From NCBI GenBank assembly GCA_021771575.1, contig JAETOX010000010.1, positions 1-52,426 on the forward strand: a stretch of DNA of 52,426 nt, read 5' to 3'. The stretch's first letter is position 1, and every line of letters starts with the position of its first letter. The position numbers were made by a program, and so were the translations under genes. Positions 27,942 through 37,700 of this stretch are shown here, piece after piece. The stretch is from Bacteroides sp. GTDB lineage: Bacteria > Bacteroidota > Bacteroidia > Bacteroidales > Marinifilaceae. Below the pieces are notes generated by a model that saw only the letters and a list, made by a program, of their open reading frames with translations, had not been told where the DNA came from and made no database searches.

Positions 27942-28982
27942 TCACTGCACTTTCCATTGCTTCTGCAACCGTCCCAGCATTTCCTGTTGTTCCGGACAGA
28001 GGCGTTTGAGGGCGGCGACAAAGCAATACCGAAATTCCAGGGCTTGCGGATGGGCGGCCACCTTTTCGAGCAAGGGGGGGACTTGTTCTGTCCGCTCGTA
28101 GTAGCAAGCCGTCGCCAGATCGCACCAGTCGGTCAGGAAAACCCGATCCGGCAGGTCGGAGCTTTCCAACAAGGCTCGGAGCGCCGGCATTTCGTCGGCT
28201 AGGCCGAGATTCCAGGGATTCTCTTTGTGTGTTATGCGGCCGGAAGTATTATTATTGAGGTGATCCGTCAACAGGGTCCGGATCACTTCCCATGCTTCGG
28301 CCTGTTTTTTGCCACCGGCAATGGTTGCCGTATGTGTCGCTAAAAACTTTAAGCGGTCGGATAACAGGTCATTATACGATAATAATTTGTATGCAATCCA
28401 ATAGCGTCCGTCCAGCCGCTCTTTTTCCGATAGCAAATCGTACAGGGAATCGCACAAACGACCCGTTTCTTTCTTCATGCCTGCATTCCGGAACACTTCA
28501 ATGGCTTGCGGCAGTTCTTTTTTCGTCAGAACGCCTTTCCGGTATTTTTCCAGCAAATAACCGTACGATGTCTTACGGTTCAAACCTTGTTCTACCATCG
28601 GGATAAACAGGTGCAGCGTATCGGCGCCCAGTATCCGATGACGCAATGAACCGTCGGGATCCAATACCACGAAGGTGGGATAACCGTGTATGTCGTATTT
28701 TTCAGCAAATGCGGGACCTTCACCTTTTTCCACATCGATTTTGAAATTCACAAAATGGGTGTTGAAAAACGCTCCCGCTTCGGGTTTGCGAAATTCACTC
28801 TCGCGCATCCAGCGGCAGGGGCCGCACCACGAGGTATAAGCATCGATGAACAGCATTTTCTTTTGCGCCCGCGCCTCCTGTAAAGCCTGTTCCAGCGATC
28901 CTTCAAAAAATTCGACACCTTCCTGTGCGTGCCCGCCAAATGCGAACATTAGGCATAGCGCACTCCATATCCATTTTTTCAT
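27942..28982 (-). CDS. Secreted thioredoxin-family protein (locus 2)
   Basis: This is 346 residues from ATG 28982 (MKKWIWSALCLMFAFGGHAQ, a signal peptide); ATG 28997 is an alternative. The thioredoxin domain lies directly behind it with TSWCGPC (Cys53/Cys56), YDIHGYPTFVVLDPDG giving the cis-Pro, and a following helical region of ~200 residues. It is paralogous to 17597-18805. It is probably a periplasmic disulfide reductase or isomerase-like protein working with the double TlpA encoded directly upstream (20-35 bp). A run of seven G in the coding strand complement at 28074-28080 encodes the Pro-Pro of VPPLLEKV. It is the last gene of locus 2. Confidence 0.85.
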   Translation of the reverse strand: MKKWIWSALCLMFAFGGHAQEGVEFFEGSLEQALQEARAQKKMLFIDAYTSWCGPCRWMRESEFRKPEAGAFFNTHFVNFKIDVEKGEGPAFAEKYDIHGYPTFVVLDPDGSLRHRILGADTLHLFIPMVEQGLNRKTSYGYLLEKYRKGVLTKKELPQAIEVFRNAGMKKETGRLCDSLYDLLSEKERLDGRYWIAYKLLSYNDLLSDRLKFLATHTATIAGGKKQAEAWEVIRTLLTDHLNNNTSGRITHKENPWNLGLADEMPALRALLESSDLPDRVFLTDWCDLATACYYERTEQVPPLLEKVAAHPQALEFRYCFVAALKRLCPEQQEMLGRLQKQWKVQ

Positions 28983-29017
28983 ATCTTTTGTTTTCATAGT
29001 TGTTCGTTTTCAGTATT

Positions 29018-31216
29018 TCACTGCGGGACATCGGTCTTGAGTTTTTCCGGATGTGCAGCATCAAGAAAACTCCGGCACACCTCCCCCGGATCGTTCGTCG
29101 CGCAAAGGATACGACCGTCGGGGGCGATCAAGACCAGATAAGGGATGGAGGAAAGCCCATAACCGACGGCAGCCTGCCGCGCTTCCGGTCCGGCCAAGCG
29201 AAGCTGTTTCCATTCCATTTGCTCTTCACCGAGAGCCTTCTGCCAATCATTTTCCTTCTGATCGGCGGAGACGCTGATAACCTGTAATTCGGAATCATAC
29301 CGATCGCGGAGTTCTTTCACGCGGGGAATCGCCTGCCGGCAGGGGCCGCACCACGACGCCCAAAAGTCGATCAGCACGTATTTGTCCGGTTCACGAAGTT
29401 CCGACAGCGCTGCCATTTCACCTGACGGCGTGGCAGCCTTGAAATCGGTATAGGGCGTCAGCCGCGCATAGCGCCGAAGGTTCGGCAAGGCGTGTCGGAT
29501 GCGGTTCACCCGCGCCGTATCTTCGTTTTTACCGATCGCCTCCAAATAGGCTTCCTGTTCGGCTGCCGTTAGCTGAAAATAAGTATACATTTTCTGCTGC
29601 ACCCACCAGGCGGCTATCGCCGTCTGCGGATGGTTGCGTACAAAATCTGCCGCCGCGGAATCGATCCGCTGCCCGGCCAGGCGTTGGGCTTCTTTGACAA
29701 TCTGCACCGAATCGGCCTCAAGCACTCCGAAATAAGCTTCCAAAGCTTTCATGCTCCAAGCGTTCAACTCCTTCTGAAAGGGGGCCAGCTTCTCGCTGTA
29801 AGCCTGCAATTGCCGTTGCATCGGTCCACCGCACACCCGCACTTCCGGCACGGGGCCAACGGCATTCCCGGTCCGGTCCAAGGAGGGAAACTCCACGAAA
29901 TAGGCATCGTTACCGATCAGTACCTGTACCGTATAGACCGGACACAAACCGAACTGCGGATCTTTCTTCGACACCCGCAATTCGCCCATTACCGGCGAGG
30001 CTACCCGACCGCAGAGCCGGAAAGCACCTCCCCCCACCAGTGTTTCGCACGCCAGCACCGGATAATCCTGCGCTTCTTTGTTCACCAGTGAAAGATAAAG
30101 CGTATCGGCAGTCGGTTCCAGTTCGCCGCGGAAGACAAAGCCATCGCCCCGGCACAATTCCTCCACAGTTCTCCGGATTTCTTCCACATGTTTGGGATTG
30201 GAAATTACGCGACCTTTTTCATCGAGGACGAGGAAATAGGGTACACCTGATATCTGATATTTCTCAAGCATATCCTTATATCCCTGTTTGGTCAGTACAT
30301 ATTGCGGCCAGCGGGCCTTTTTCTTTTCGATGGCCGCTTTCCAGGCCGCGATGTTTTCATCGCAGGAAACGCCCACAACGGCCAGACGTTCGGGATAACG
30401 CTCCGCCAAATCACGGATCGGAGCGATTGCCGCCATGCAAGGGCCACACCAGGTAGCCCAAAAGTCCACCAACACGATTCGCCCAGACGGGATCACCTCC
30501 GTCAGCCGGCAAGGCTGCCCCTTGATGTCATTCAATTCCAGATCAACCAACGGGCGATATTTCGCTGTCTGCCGCGCGTACGCACAATTCTGCCGAAAGG
30601 TAGCGAAGCGTATCGGATCGGCAGGAACGGAGGGAATGGCGTTTTCCAGGCGTTCCACTTCATCAATCGTGAGATTATATCCCCGGCGCATCAGCCGGTT
30701 ACCGAGCCAGGCCGAAACGGCCGAATGCGGATGCGAAGTGATAAATTCCCAAGCGCATTCCCGTTCCTCATCTCTCCCGGCCAGCAGCAGATGCCAGTCG
30801 GTGAAATCACGCTGAATTTCTCCACCGGTGATACGGAATGACGACGACACGGCGGCATCGTGAGGAATACTATCGTAATGGGGTGTTTCCACCGTCATAC
30901 GTACATTATCGACAAAGACGGGCGTATAAGTCCAGCAAACCGGCAGGGCAGAATCTTTCGACACGAGACCGAGGTTGTTGGTGATAAGCGTACACACTGT
31001 CGGATGATCCAATTTCCCGCGCAATTCGAAACGCCCTTTGCGGACGGTGGTTTCCGCCAATGTCCGCGACGGCAGTTCTTCGCCCGTTAGCAATGCAACA
31101 CTCACTCCGTCGGGCATCCCGGCAATGCGCCCGCGGAGGATAAATCCTTCGCCCTGCGCCCGCAGGAAGGGGCACAGCAGGGCAAGAAGGATAATCGGTA
31201 GACAGGCTTTTTTCAT
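29018..31216 (-). CDS. Tandem TlpA-type protein: two DUF4369-like plus two thioredoxin domains
   Basis: This is 732 residues, a duplicated TlpA/ResA-like secreted oxidoreductase. After a signal peptide (cut near LRAQ, residue 21) comes a DUF4369-like beta domain (about 24-110) and a linker. The first redoxin domain has FWATWCGPC (Cys257/Cys260) and cis-Pro in GVPYF (326). A second beta domain and helical linker (about 360-590) lead to the second redoxin domain, FWASWCGPC (Cys623/Cys626), with SIPYL (692). Single TlpA-like proteins have 350-400 residues, so this is an internal duplication or fusion with both active sites kept. It overlaps the preceding lipoprotein gene by ATGA and is translationally coupled to it. 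Confidence 0.88.
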   Translation of the reverse strand: MKKACLPIILLALLCPFLRAQGEGFILRGRIAGMPDGVSVALLTGEELPSRTLAETTVRKGRFELRGKLDHPTVCTLITNNLGLVSKDSALPVCWTYTPVFVDNVRMTVETPHYDSIPHDAAVSSSFRITGGEIQRDFTDWHLLLAGRDEERECAWEFITSHPHSAVSAWLGNRLMRRGYNLTIDEVERLENAIPSVPADPIRFATFRQNCAYARQTAKYRPLVDLELNDIKGQPCRLTEVIPSGRIVLVDFWATWCGPCMAAIAPIRDLAERYPERLAVVGVSCDENIAAWKAAIEKKKARWPQYVLTKQGYKDMLEKYQISGVPYFLVLDEKGRVISNPKHVEEIRRTVEELCRGDGFVFRGELEPTADTLYLSLVNKEAQDYPVLACETLVGGGAFRLCGRVASPVMGELRVSKKDPQFGLCPVYTVQVLIGNDAYFVEFPSLDRTGNAVGPVPEVRVCGGPMQRQLQAYSEKLAPFQKELNAWSMKALEAYFGVLEADSVQIVKEAQRLAGQRIDSAAADFVRNHPQTAIAAWWVQQKMYTYFQLTAAEQEAYLEAIGKNEDTARVNRIRHALPNLRRYARLTPYTDFKAATPSGEMAALSELREPDKYVLIDFWASWCGPCRQAIPRVKELRDRYDSELQVISVSADQKENDWQKALGEEQMEWKQLRLAGPEARQAAVGYGLSSIPYLVLIAPDGRILCATNDPGEVCRSFLDAAHPEKLKTDVPQ

Positions 31217-32094
31217 TCCATGTATATTTTTACTCCATGTTTTTGAAGTACTTCCACCAAAACTTCCATTTTCTTGATCACCAAGGGATAATCCGCGAAC
31301 GTCACATAAAACTCTGCTTTCGGAAGCAGAAAAATCCGTTCGATAAAAGCAGCCAGATCGTAATCTTTCGAAGTGGCAGACAGGTAATCTCCGATTTTTA
31401 CCAAAAGCCCCACGGCCTGTTTATCGGGAATCAGATATCCGTTGAGATCGTAATAGTCTTTGCTGTAATTGAAAAAAGGTTCCAATTCTTCAGCCGGCAA
31501 CAAGGCGGCCTTATCCAACACCATTGCCTGCAATAACGTATTTTTCAATCTTGCCTTTTCTTCGGCAGAGGCATGGGCCACGTCGCCCACAGCAAAGATC
31601 ATCGCCTGAAGCATCGGCTGGCTATAAAGGTCGACAGGATCATCGAATCCCTCAGGCCACCAGGAATATTTAAAGAATTGCACCTGTTGGTAGAGCAACA
31701 CACCATTGGGCCAGAACTCACTGGCAATTTCCGGAAATACCGATTCTTCCAGAAATCTGGCCGCCGCTTTCTGCTCAGCGTAATCCATATAAGGGTGATA
31801 AACAACCGAATCATAACTAACAGCCGACGTGAGCATGTCGTATCCGAGTATCTGCCATTCATAAACGGTATTTCCCGCCAGTGAGGTTTTTTCGCGCACC
31901 CCAAGAGTATCGGAAAAGAAAAGGTACACTCCATTGCGTTCATAAAATTCGCGGCGCAACATGCTGGTTTCGTCGGTCGCTCCTTCGTCGGGCAGGAACC
32001 AATTGCGTTCGGGGATGCTGTTGTCAGGCCAGTCTTCCTTGTTACAAGCCCAGAGGCTCGCCACAGCCCATATCAGAAATAAATATTTTTTCAT
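31213..32094 (-). CDS. Lipoprotein of unknown function (locus 2)
   Basis: This is 293 residues with the lipobox SLWAC (Cys17) followed by NKEDWPD, an acidic stretch of the sort seen on surface-exported Bacteroidota lipoproteins. The N-terminal LRREFYERNGVYLFFSDTLG resembles the start of the putative zinc-metallopeptidase lipoproteins (Peptidase_Mx1-like) that often accompany SusCD pairs. I find no HExxH in this protein, so if related it would be non-catalytic. The remainder is helical with many aromatic residues. It follows susD by 10 bp and is coupled by ATGA overlap to the double TlpA gene. Function unknown. Confidence 0.7.
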   Translation of the reverse strand: MKKYLFLIWAVASLWACNKEDWPDNSIPERNWFLPDEGATDETSMLRREFYERNGVYLFFSDTLGVREKTSLAGNTVYEWQILGYDMLTSAVSYDSVVYHPYMDYAEQKAAARFLEESVFPEIASEFWPNGVLLYQQVQFFKYSWWPEGFDDPVDLYSQPMLQAMIFAVGDVAHASAEEKARLKNTLLQAMVLDKAALLPAEELEPFFNYSKDYYDLNGYLIPDKQAVGLLVKIGDYLSATSKDYDLAAFIERIFLLPKAEFYVTFADYPLVIKKMEVLVEVLQKHGVKIYME

Positions 32095-32104
32095 CGTGTA
32101 AAAT

Positions 32105-33667
32105 TTAAAGCGGTTGATAAGTTCGTTCGTTGCGGGGATTATCGATCATTCCCGTATTTTTGTCAAGCTCGGCGACAGGCAAGGGCAATACCCAGGCGGG
32201 ATCGTCAGATGGCAGGACATATTTATTCCGCCATATAATGCCATAGGGTTCTTCGGAAGATTTAGCGGCAAAAATATGTTCCATGGTCACCTCCTGTGGA
32301 TAGCAGGCTGCCACCCGGTAACGCCGCAGGTCGAACCAGCGGTGGCCTTCGAGGCAAAGTTCGCGTTGCCGCTCATCCCGGATAAATTGCACCAGTCGCT
32401 CCCCGCTGAGTGCGTCGGTTTCGGCAGCATCGAAGAAAGTGGCATCGATGCGGTTCTCGCGGAGCATTCTCAAAGCCTGCCGGGCTGTCGCTTCATCATC
32501 GTTACAGGCTGCCGCTTCGGCCAGATTGAGATAAGCCTCGGAGGTCCGCATAATGAAAATATCCGACATCGCAGGAGTTGAGAAAGTGCTCCCCTTCAAT
32601 TTTCTGTAGCGCAGGGTTTTATCGCTTTCCCTTCTTACCACATAATGCTGCAAACGCAGATCGTGGCCGCCAACCGGATCGTAAGCGGAATATAATTCAT
32701 CGGACACCCGGTAATTTTCGTCCGAATAACCGTAATTATCGTCAATGGTTACACTGCCGAAAATAGAGGTGCTACCCATCGAGAAAATCAGTTCAGACAA
32801 ATCGGGTGTCAGGAAAGATTCTCCGTTAAAATGGTTAAGGTTTTCCAAAGCGGGCCCGCCGGCGGTAACCATCGCGGCATATTTCTGTGCCCCGGCATAG
32901 TTACACATATAGAGGTATGTCCGGCTTAACAGCAAACGTACGGCATTCACATCCGCCCGCCATGGCGATTTGCGGGGAACATCTTTCAATAGACTTTCCG
33001 CTTCGGTGAGGTCGCTGACAATTTGTTCGTACACTTCCGCCACGGAATTGCGGCTGTAATATTTGTCTTCGACATAATGGGTAAGCTTCAGCGGCACGGC
33101 AGGGTCTACGGCTGCCGTCGCCGCATCGTAAGGTTTTCCGTAGAAATTAACCAGCATAAAATAACAAGCGGCCCGCAGGAAATGGCACTCCCCCTGGATA
33201 CGGCGGATATTTTGCAGGTCATACTCTTCCGTTGCCGCCTTCTCGAAAGGCACGATCTCGTTGAGGATCATGTTGCAGGCGTTGATGTGCGAATATAAAT
33301 GGCGGAAGTCGGCAGCATCATCCCAGGTTTTCTGTCCGGCCGGATCTTCGTACACGCGGAATTGCCACGTATGATAACCGAAAGTCACGAAGCTCGCCCC
33401 GTTCGACCTGCCACTTCCTTTCCCGCTCATGATCTGCGTCAATTCGTCCGCCAAGACATGAATCCACGGGTAATAGAACTTTCCAGTCGTTCCTTCCGAC
33501 CACCATCCATTTTGGATATAAACCGGTGTGAAATAAGCGTTTCCCAACATAAGTTCGTCGAGATCCTCCCAACTTTTCACATAGGCCTTGTCCTGGGAAT
33601 ATTCTTCCAGGAATCCCGAGCAACCAGCCAGCGCCAGCACGCACAGTATGGTATATAATGTTCTCAT
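32105..33667 (-). CDS. RagB/SusD family surface lipoprotein (locus 2)
   Basis: This is 520 residues. The lipobox LALAGC (Cys16) is followed by SGFLEEYSQDKAYVKSWEDL, as in RagB-like proteins. TPR-like helices include CHFLRAACYFMLVNFYGKPY. Family C-terminal motifs are RDERQRELCLEGHRWFDLRR and PAWVLPLPVAELDKN. It is predicted to form the surface lid for the SusC protein at 34737-38300. Unlike the usual order, a TlpA gene (33679-34725) stands between susC and this susD. All gaps are about 12 bp, so it is one transcript. Confidence 0.93.
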   Translation of the reverse strand: MRTLYTILCVLALAGCSGFLEEYSQDKAYVKSWEDLDELMLGNAYFTPVYIQNGWWSEGTTGKFYYPWIHVLADELTQIMSGKGSGRSNGASFVTFGYHTWQFRVYEDPAGQKTWDDAADFRHLYSHINACNMILNEIVPFEKAATEEYDLQNIRRIQGECHFLRAACYFMLVNFYGKPYDAATAAVDPAVPLKLTHYVEDKYYSRNSVAEVYEQIVSDLTEAESLLKDVPRKSPWRADVNAVRLLLSRTYLYMCNYAGAQKYAAMVTAGGPALENLNHFNGESFLTPDLSELIFSMGSTSIFGSVTIDDNYGYSDENYRVSDELYSAYDPVGGHDLRLQHYVVRRESDKTLRYRKLKGSTFSTPAMSDIFIMRTSEAYLNLAEAAACNDDEATARQALRMLRENRIDATFFDAAETDALSGERLVQFIRDERQRELCLEGHRWFDLRRYRVAACYPQEVTMEHIFAAKSSEEPYGIIWRNKYVLPSDDPAWVLPLPVAELDKNTGMIDNPRNERTYQPL

Positions 33668-33678
33668 TTTACGTTCTT

Positions 33679-34725
33679 TTAATAATTAGCCAATAATGTA
33701 TCGAGTTTAGCCCGTAATTCCGTTTCCGGCAAATCAATGCCGACGATCACTCCCTGCGGATCGAGCAGGAACATTTTCGGTACGGAGGTCACGCGGTAGG
33801 TTTGTGCCACGGGGCAATCCCAACCTTTCAGCGAAGAGACGTGCACCCAAGGCAATTCTAATTCCCCGATAGCCTCCTTCCAAGCGTCCGCTTTACTGTC
33901 CAGCGACACCCCGAAAATCTCCAGTCCGGCAGCGTGAAAGTCGTCGTAAAGAGCTTTCAGTTCGGGGAGTTTCTTGCGGCAGGGACCGCACCACGATGCC
34001 CAGAAGTCGACAATCACGTATTTCCCGCGTAGCGCAGAAAGGGTACATTCCTGCCCCTGCGGGTCGGTTAATGTGATGTTGGGAGCCGTACCGCCCAAAC
34101 GGATGTGTTTTTCCGCTTCCAGTTTTTCCAGTAACTCCTGCCCCATCCACGAAGCCTTCACCTCAGGTGTCAAGGCTCGGCACTGTCTTTCGAGTTCATC
34201 GAAAGGATAGGCCGTTGCCAGCAAATCCTTCAAAAACAAGGCGGTGGTATAAAGATTCAGGTTGCTGTCGATCACAGGTACCATCGAACGGTCGTAGCGG
34301 GCGAGTTCCTCTTTCCCCACCCCGAACACTTGGCTCAGCATACGGGTGAAGGAATATTCATTCGATTTCTCTAACATTTCCTGTTCTTTACTGCCTTCAA
34401 CTGTCAAGGTCAGGCGGGTAGAATCCTGTTTGTCCGGTGCAAAATAAGACCGAATTGGCTGGTCATCCAGAAAAAGGCTATGGTTGTACTCTCCCAATTT
34501 GAGCGTGTAAATGTCCAGCCGTTGCAGAGGACCTTCCAAACAGAAGCGGCCATCGCGTACTTCCACGGAATCCACGGGTTGTACGTTTTGCCCCATGCCT
34601 TTCAGTAACACGGCCATTTTCCCTTCGCCCGCTTTCCACTCGCCGGATATCTGCCAGCGTTTTTCGGACCGGCAAGCCACCAGCAGGTTCAGGCACAGGA
34701 TTACCGGTATAAGTATTGATTTCAT
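33679..34725 (-). CDS. TlpA/ResA-like thioredoxin-fold lipoprotein (locus 2)
   Basis: This is 348 residues from ATG 34725 (MKSILIPVILCLNLLVACRS). The frame is open upstream, but that part overlaps susC and has no signal peptide. The lipobox is LLVAC (Cys18). A DUF4369 beta domain (about 24-120) is followed by a helical linker, then the AhpC-TSA/redoxin domain with PNITLTDPQGQECTLSALRG and FWASWCGPCRKKLPELK (Cys246/Cys249) and cis-Pro in VTSVPKMFLLDPQG. It is a membrane-anchored periplasmic or surface thiol oxidoreductase. It lies 11 bp after susC and 11 bp before susD, breaking the normal adjacency of that pair. Confidence 0.9.
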   Translation of the reverse strand: MKSILIPVILCLNLLVACRSEKRWQISGEWKAGEGKMAVLLKGMGQNVQPVDSVEVRDGRFCLEGPLQRLDIYTLKLGEYNHSLFLDDQPIRSYFAPDKQDSTRLTLTVEGSKEQEMLEKSNEYSFTRMLSQVFGVGKEELARYDRSMVPVIDSNLNLYTTALFLKDLLATAYPFDELERQCRALTPEVKASWMGQELLEKLEAEKHIRLGGTAPNITLTDPQGQECTLSALRGKYVIVDFWASWCGPCRKKLPELKALYDDFHAAGLEIFGVSLDSKADAWKEAIGELELPWVHVSSLKGWDCPVAQTYRVTSVPKMFLLDPQGVIVGIDLPETELRAKLDTLLANY

Positions 34726-34736
34726 CTTTTTCCCGT

Positions 34737-37700
34737 TTAAAATATAACATTCAATCCCAGCGTATAAGTGGGACGTTCGGACAATTGTACATTTGTAAAT
34801 CCGCTCTGTACAGGCGTCTGTCCTTTCAACGCCCGGGCACTCCATACGAAAGGATTGCTGGCGGACAAGGATACTTCCAGCCGTTGCAAATGCAAGCGCT
34901 CCGCATCGAAGGTATAGGTCAACCCAATATTGGTGCATTTCAGGTAATTCGCGCTCACCACCCGGTGGTTTCCATAGTTATATTGTTCCCAACCGTTGGA
35001 AGCAATCGCAGGCACTTTGTTAGAGGTGGAACCAGACCAATGGTGCAGGTAACCAGCCATATACGATGGGACAAAAGCCGGAATATCGGTCACTGCCTCG
35101 TCGCCGGGATACTGCCAGCGTTTGAGGAAGGCCTTGTTCAGGTTAGCTTCGGGACGCACCCGCCCGTATGATTCGGTGTAAAGCTTAAACAAACGCGTGT
35201 TGGCTCCTAAACTGTAACTGAACGAAGCATTCAGCCGCCAGCGTTTGTAATTGATCGTTGTACTGAGCCCCCCGAAAATTTTCGGTTCCCGCCGTCCGGA
35301 TTCCTCCAGCACTTTGGTGAACACTTCATATTTGGTGGCTCCATAGAGAGATTCTTTCTGATCTTCCATATCGTCGAACATCGGCGTACCATCTTCCGGG
35401 TTGAGTCCGGCGAATTTATAGGAATAGAACGAACTGACGGCTTTTCCCGCCACCAAGGCGGTGCCATTCAGGAAATCGCTTTTCTCAAATTGTTCGGCAG
35501 CCGGCGAAGTATTTACCTCATTGCTGGCATGCGAGAAGGAGGTGGAGATATACCACCGGAGGTCGTCCGTTTTTATCGGACTGACAGTGAGCGACACATC
35601 GTATCCGCTGTTGATGATTTCCCCTCCGTTGACCACATAAGATGCCATTCCGTTGACTTCAGAGATTTCCTTATTCATATAGGCATCTTGCGTTTTTTTA
35701 CGATAGTAGGAAGCTTCGACCATCAAGCGCCGGCTGAACATGGAGAATTCGAGCCCCAGGTTGAGCGACTGTGTTTTTTCCCATTTCAGGAAGGGATTGG
35801 GATAGGTATGAATGGTTGACACATATTCTCCAAAATGGTCGCTCTGCGGTTTTTTAGTAATGATCAGCACCGGCGACTGTCCGTCAAGCATGTTTCCCTG
35901 GTATCCCCAAGAAGCTTTCACCCGCAGGTCTTCGAATACCTCGCTGTCACCTTTGAAATGTTCCGCCACGTTGTAATTAAATGACGCAGACCAGATAGGC
36001 AATATTTTATCATTACTCCGGTCACCAAATTTGTTGGAACCATCGTAACGCATATTCCCGTTGACGGTGAAAAGGTTGCGGAAACTATAAGAGATACTGC
36101 CGTACCACGACAACATGTTGGTGAGATTATCGGTGATGACGGGCGTATTCAGTGCCAGCCATTCGTCGTACGATTTATAGGTTCCCGGCGTAATGGTGGT
36201 GAATTGTTTGCCCCGATCGGGATCGTAGCCGCGGGTGATGTTTTTATAAGCATCGTATTTAGCAGAATTAGTCTCCATACCCGCCGAAGCATTGATATTG
36301 TGCTGTTCCTCTTTGCCGAAATATTTGTTCAGGTCAGCTTGCAAACGAAACATATAGGCTTTGTTGCGCATGTTTTCCTTCGTCAGCTCCCCTCCTTTCG
36401 GTAAGGAAGTATACTCGCCGGGCAAACGTCCGTAATTGCTTCCACGCAATCCGGCAGCATGCCAAGATTTTTCACCCCAATAGCCTTCAATGTCAGTGTT
36501 GTTCACTGCATACGAGAGGATCGCCATCATTTTCAGCCAAGGCCAGGGCTTTACATCCAAGTTTGCCCGCAACGTAACGGCGGAACTTTCCTGACGTTTA
36601 CTGCTGTTGGCCAATTCGTTGAGAATATTGTAATCATAATTGTCGGATCGCCGGTAGAAATAGTAATCTCCCGTTTCCGTATACGCCGGAAGCGCGCGGG
36701 TTGTATTGTAAGCGTAATCAATCGGCGCGATTTCCTCCTGATAATATTTTCGTTTGGAGGTATTTCCATTCATATTGAACGATGCCGTCAACCAAGGAGT
36801 AAAGTTCATATCCAGATTGAGGGCTGCCGTATAACGTTTGTCGAGATTGGTTTTGATGACATCTTCATCGATATTGACGCCGACTGAGGAGTAATAACGC
36901 ACTTTTTCCGTTCCACCGGTAACACTTACCGTATGCGAAGTGGACAAGGCATCGCGAGTGAGGAGTTTAAACCAGTCGGTGTCGACCTTCCCCAGATACT
37001 CCACCTGCCGCTCAAATTCTTCGTAGCTGATCTGCCGGTTGTAGAAGTCACGCAATGCTTTTTCATATCCCACCCAGGTTACGCCGCTGGGATATTCATA
37101 GCGGGCTTCGGCCAGTTCCCGCGACACATTCATCCGCTGCCGGGCATTCATCAGGTCGATGTTGCGATCGGCATAGCGGGGACGGAGTTTCAGCGTACCC
37201 ATGCCCTGGTAAGAAATCTGCGGTTCGCCGACATGCCCTCGCTTGGTGGTGATGACAATCACACCGTTGGCAGCCTTGGTACCGTAAAGGGCGGTAGCCG
37301 AAGCGTCCTTCAGCACGTCGATTCGGTCGATATCCTGCGGATTCAGTCCCGAAATGGCATTTCCGATGCGGTTGATGTAGTCGGGATCATTTAGCTCATC
37401 CGGCGAAATCTGCACCGGATCCTGAACGATCACCCCGTCGATCACCCACAGCGGCTCCCGGTTCCCGATCAACGTAGAGGTACCACGGATCCGGATCCGT
37501 GGCGTCACGCCCGATTCTCCGGAGTTGGTCATCACCATTAGGTCGGGAATCTGACCTTCCAGCATTTTATCGATGGTGGTCACCCCAGGGATCATGATAT
37601 CATCAGCTTTCACCGTGGTCACAGCACTGGTGGACTTACGCCGGTCGATCACCTGATAACCGGTCACTACCACTTCGTCGATTTGGTTGACTTCTTCTTT

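Noticed and set aside
28074..28080. Seven-G run in the thioredoxin gene as a phase-variation tract
   Set aside because: The tract is short, encodes a normal Pro-Pro in an intact frame, and nothing nearby suggests contingency control.
27715..28125. 136-codon minus-strand frame covering the terminator and the end of the thioredoxin gene
   Set aside because: It runs out of frame through the thioredoxin gene and the terminator hairpin, has no family resemblance and an implausible composition.
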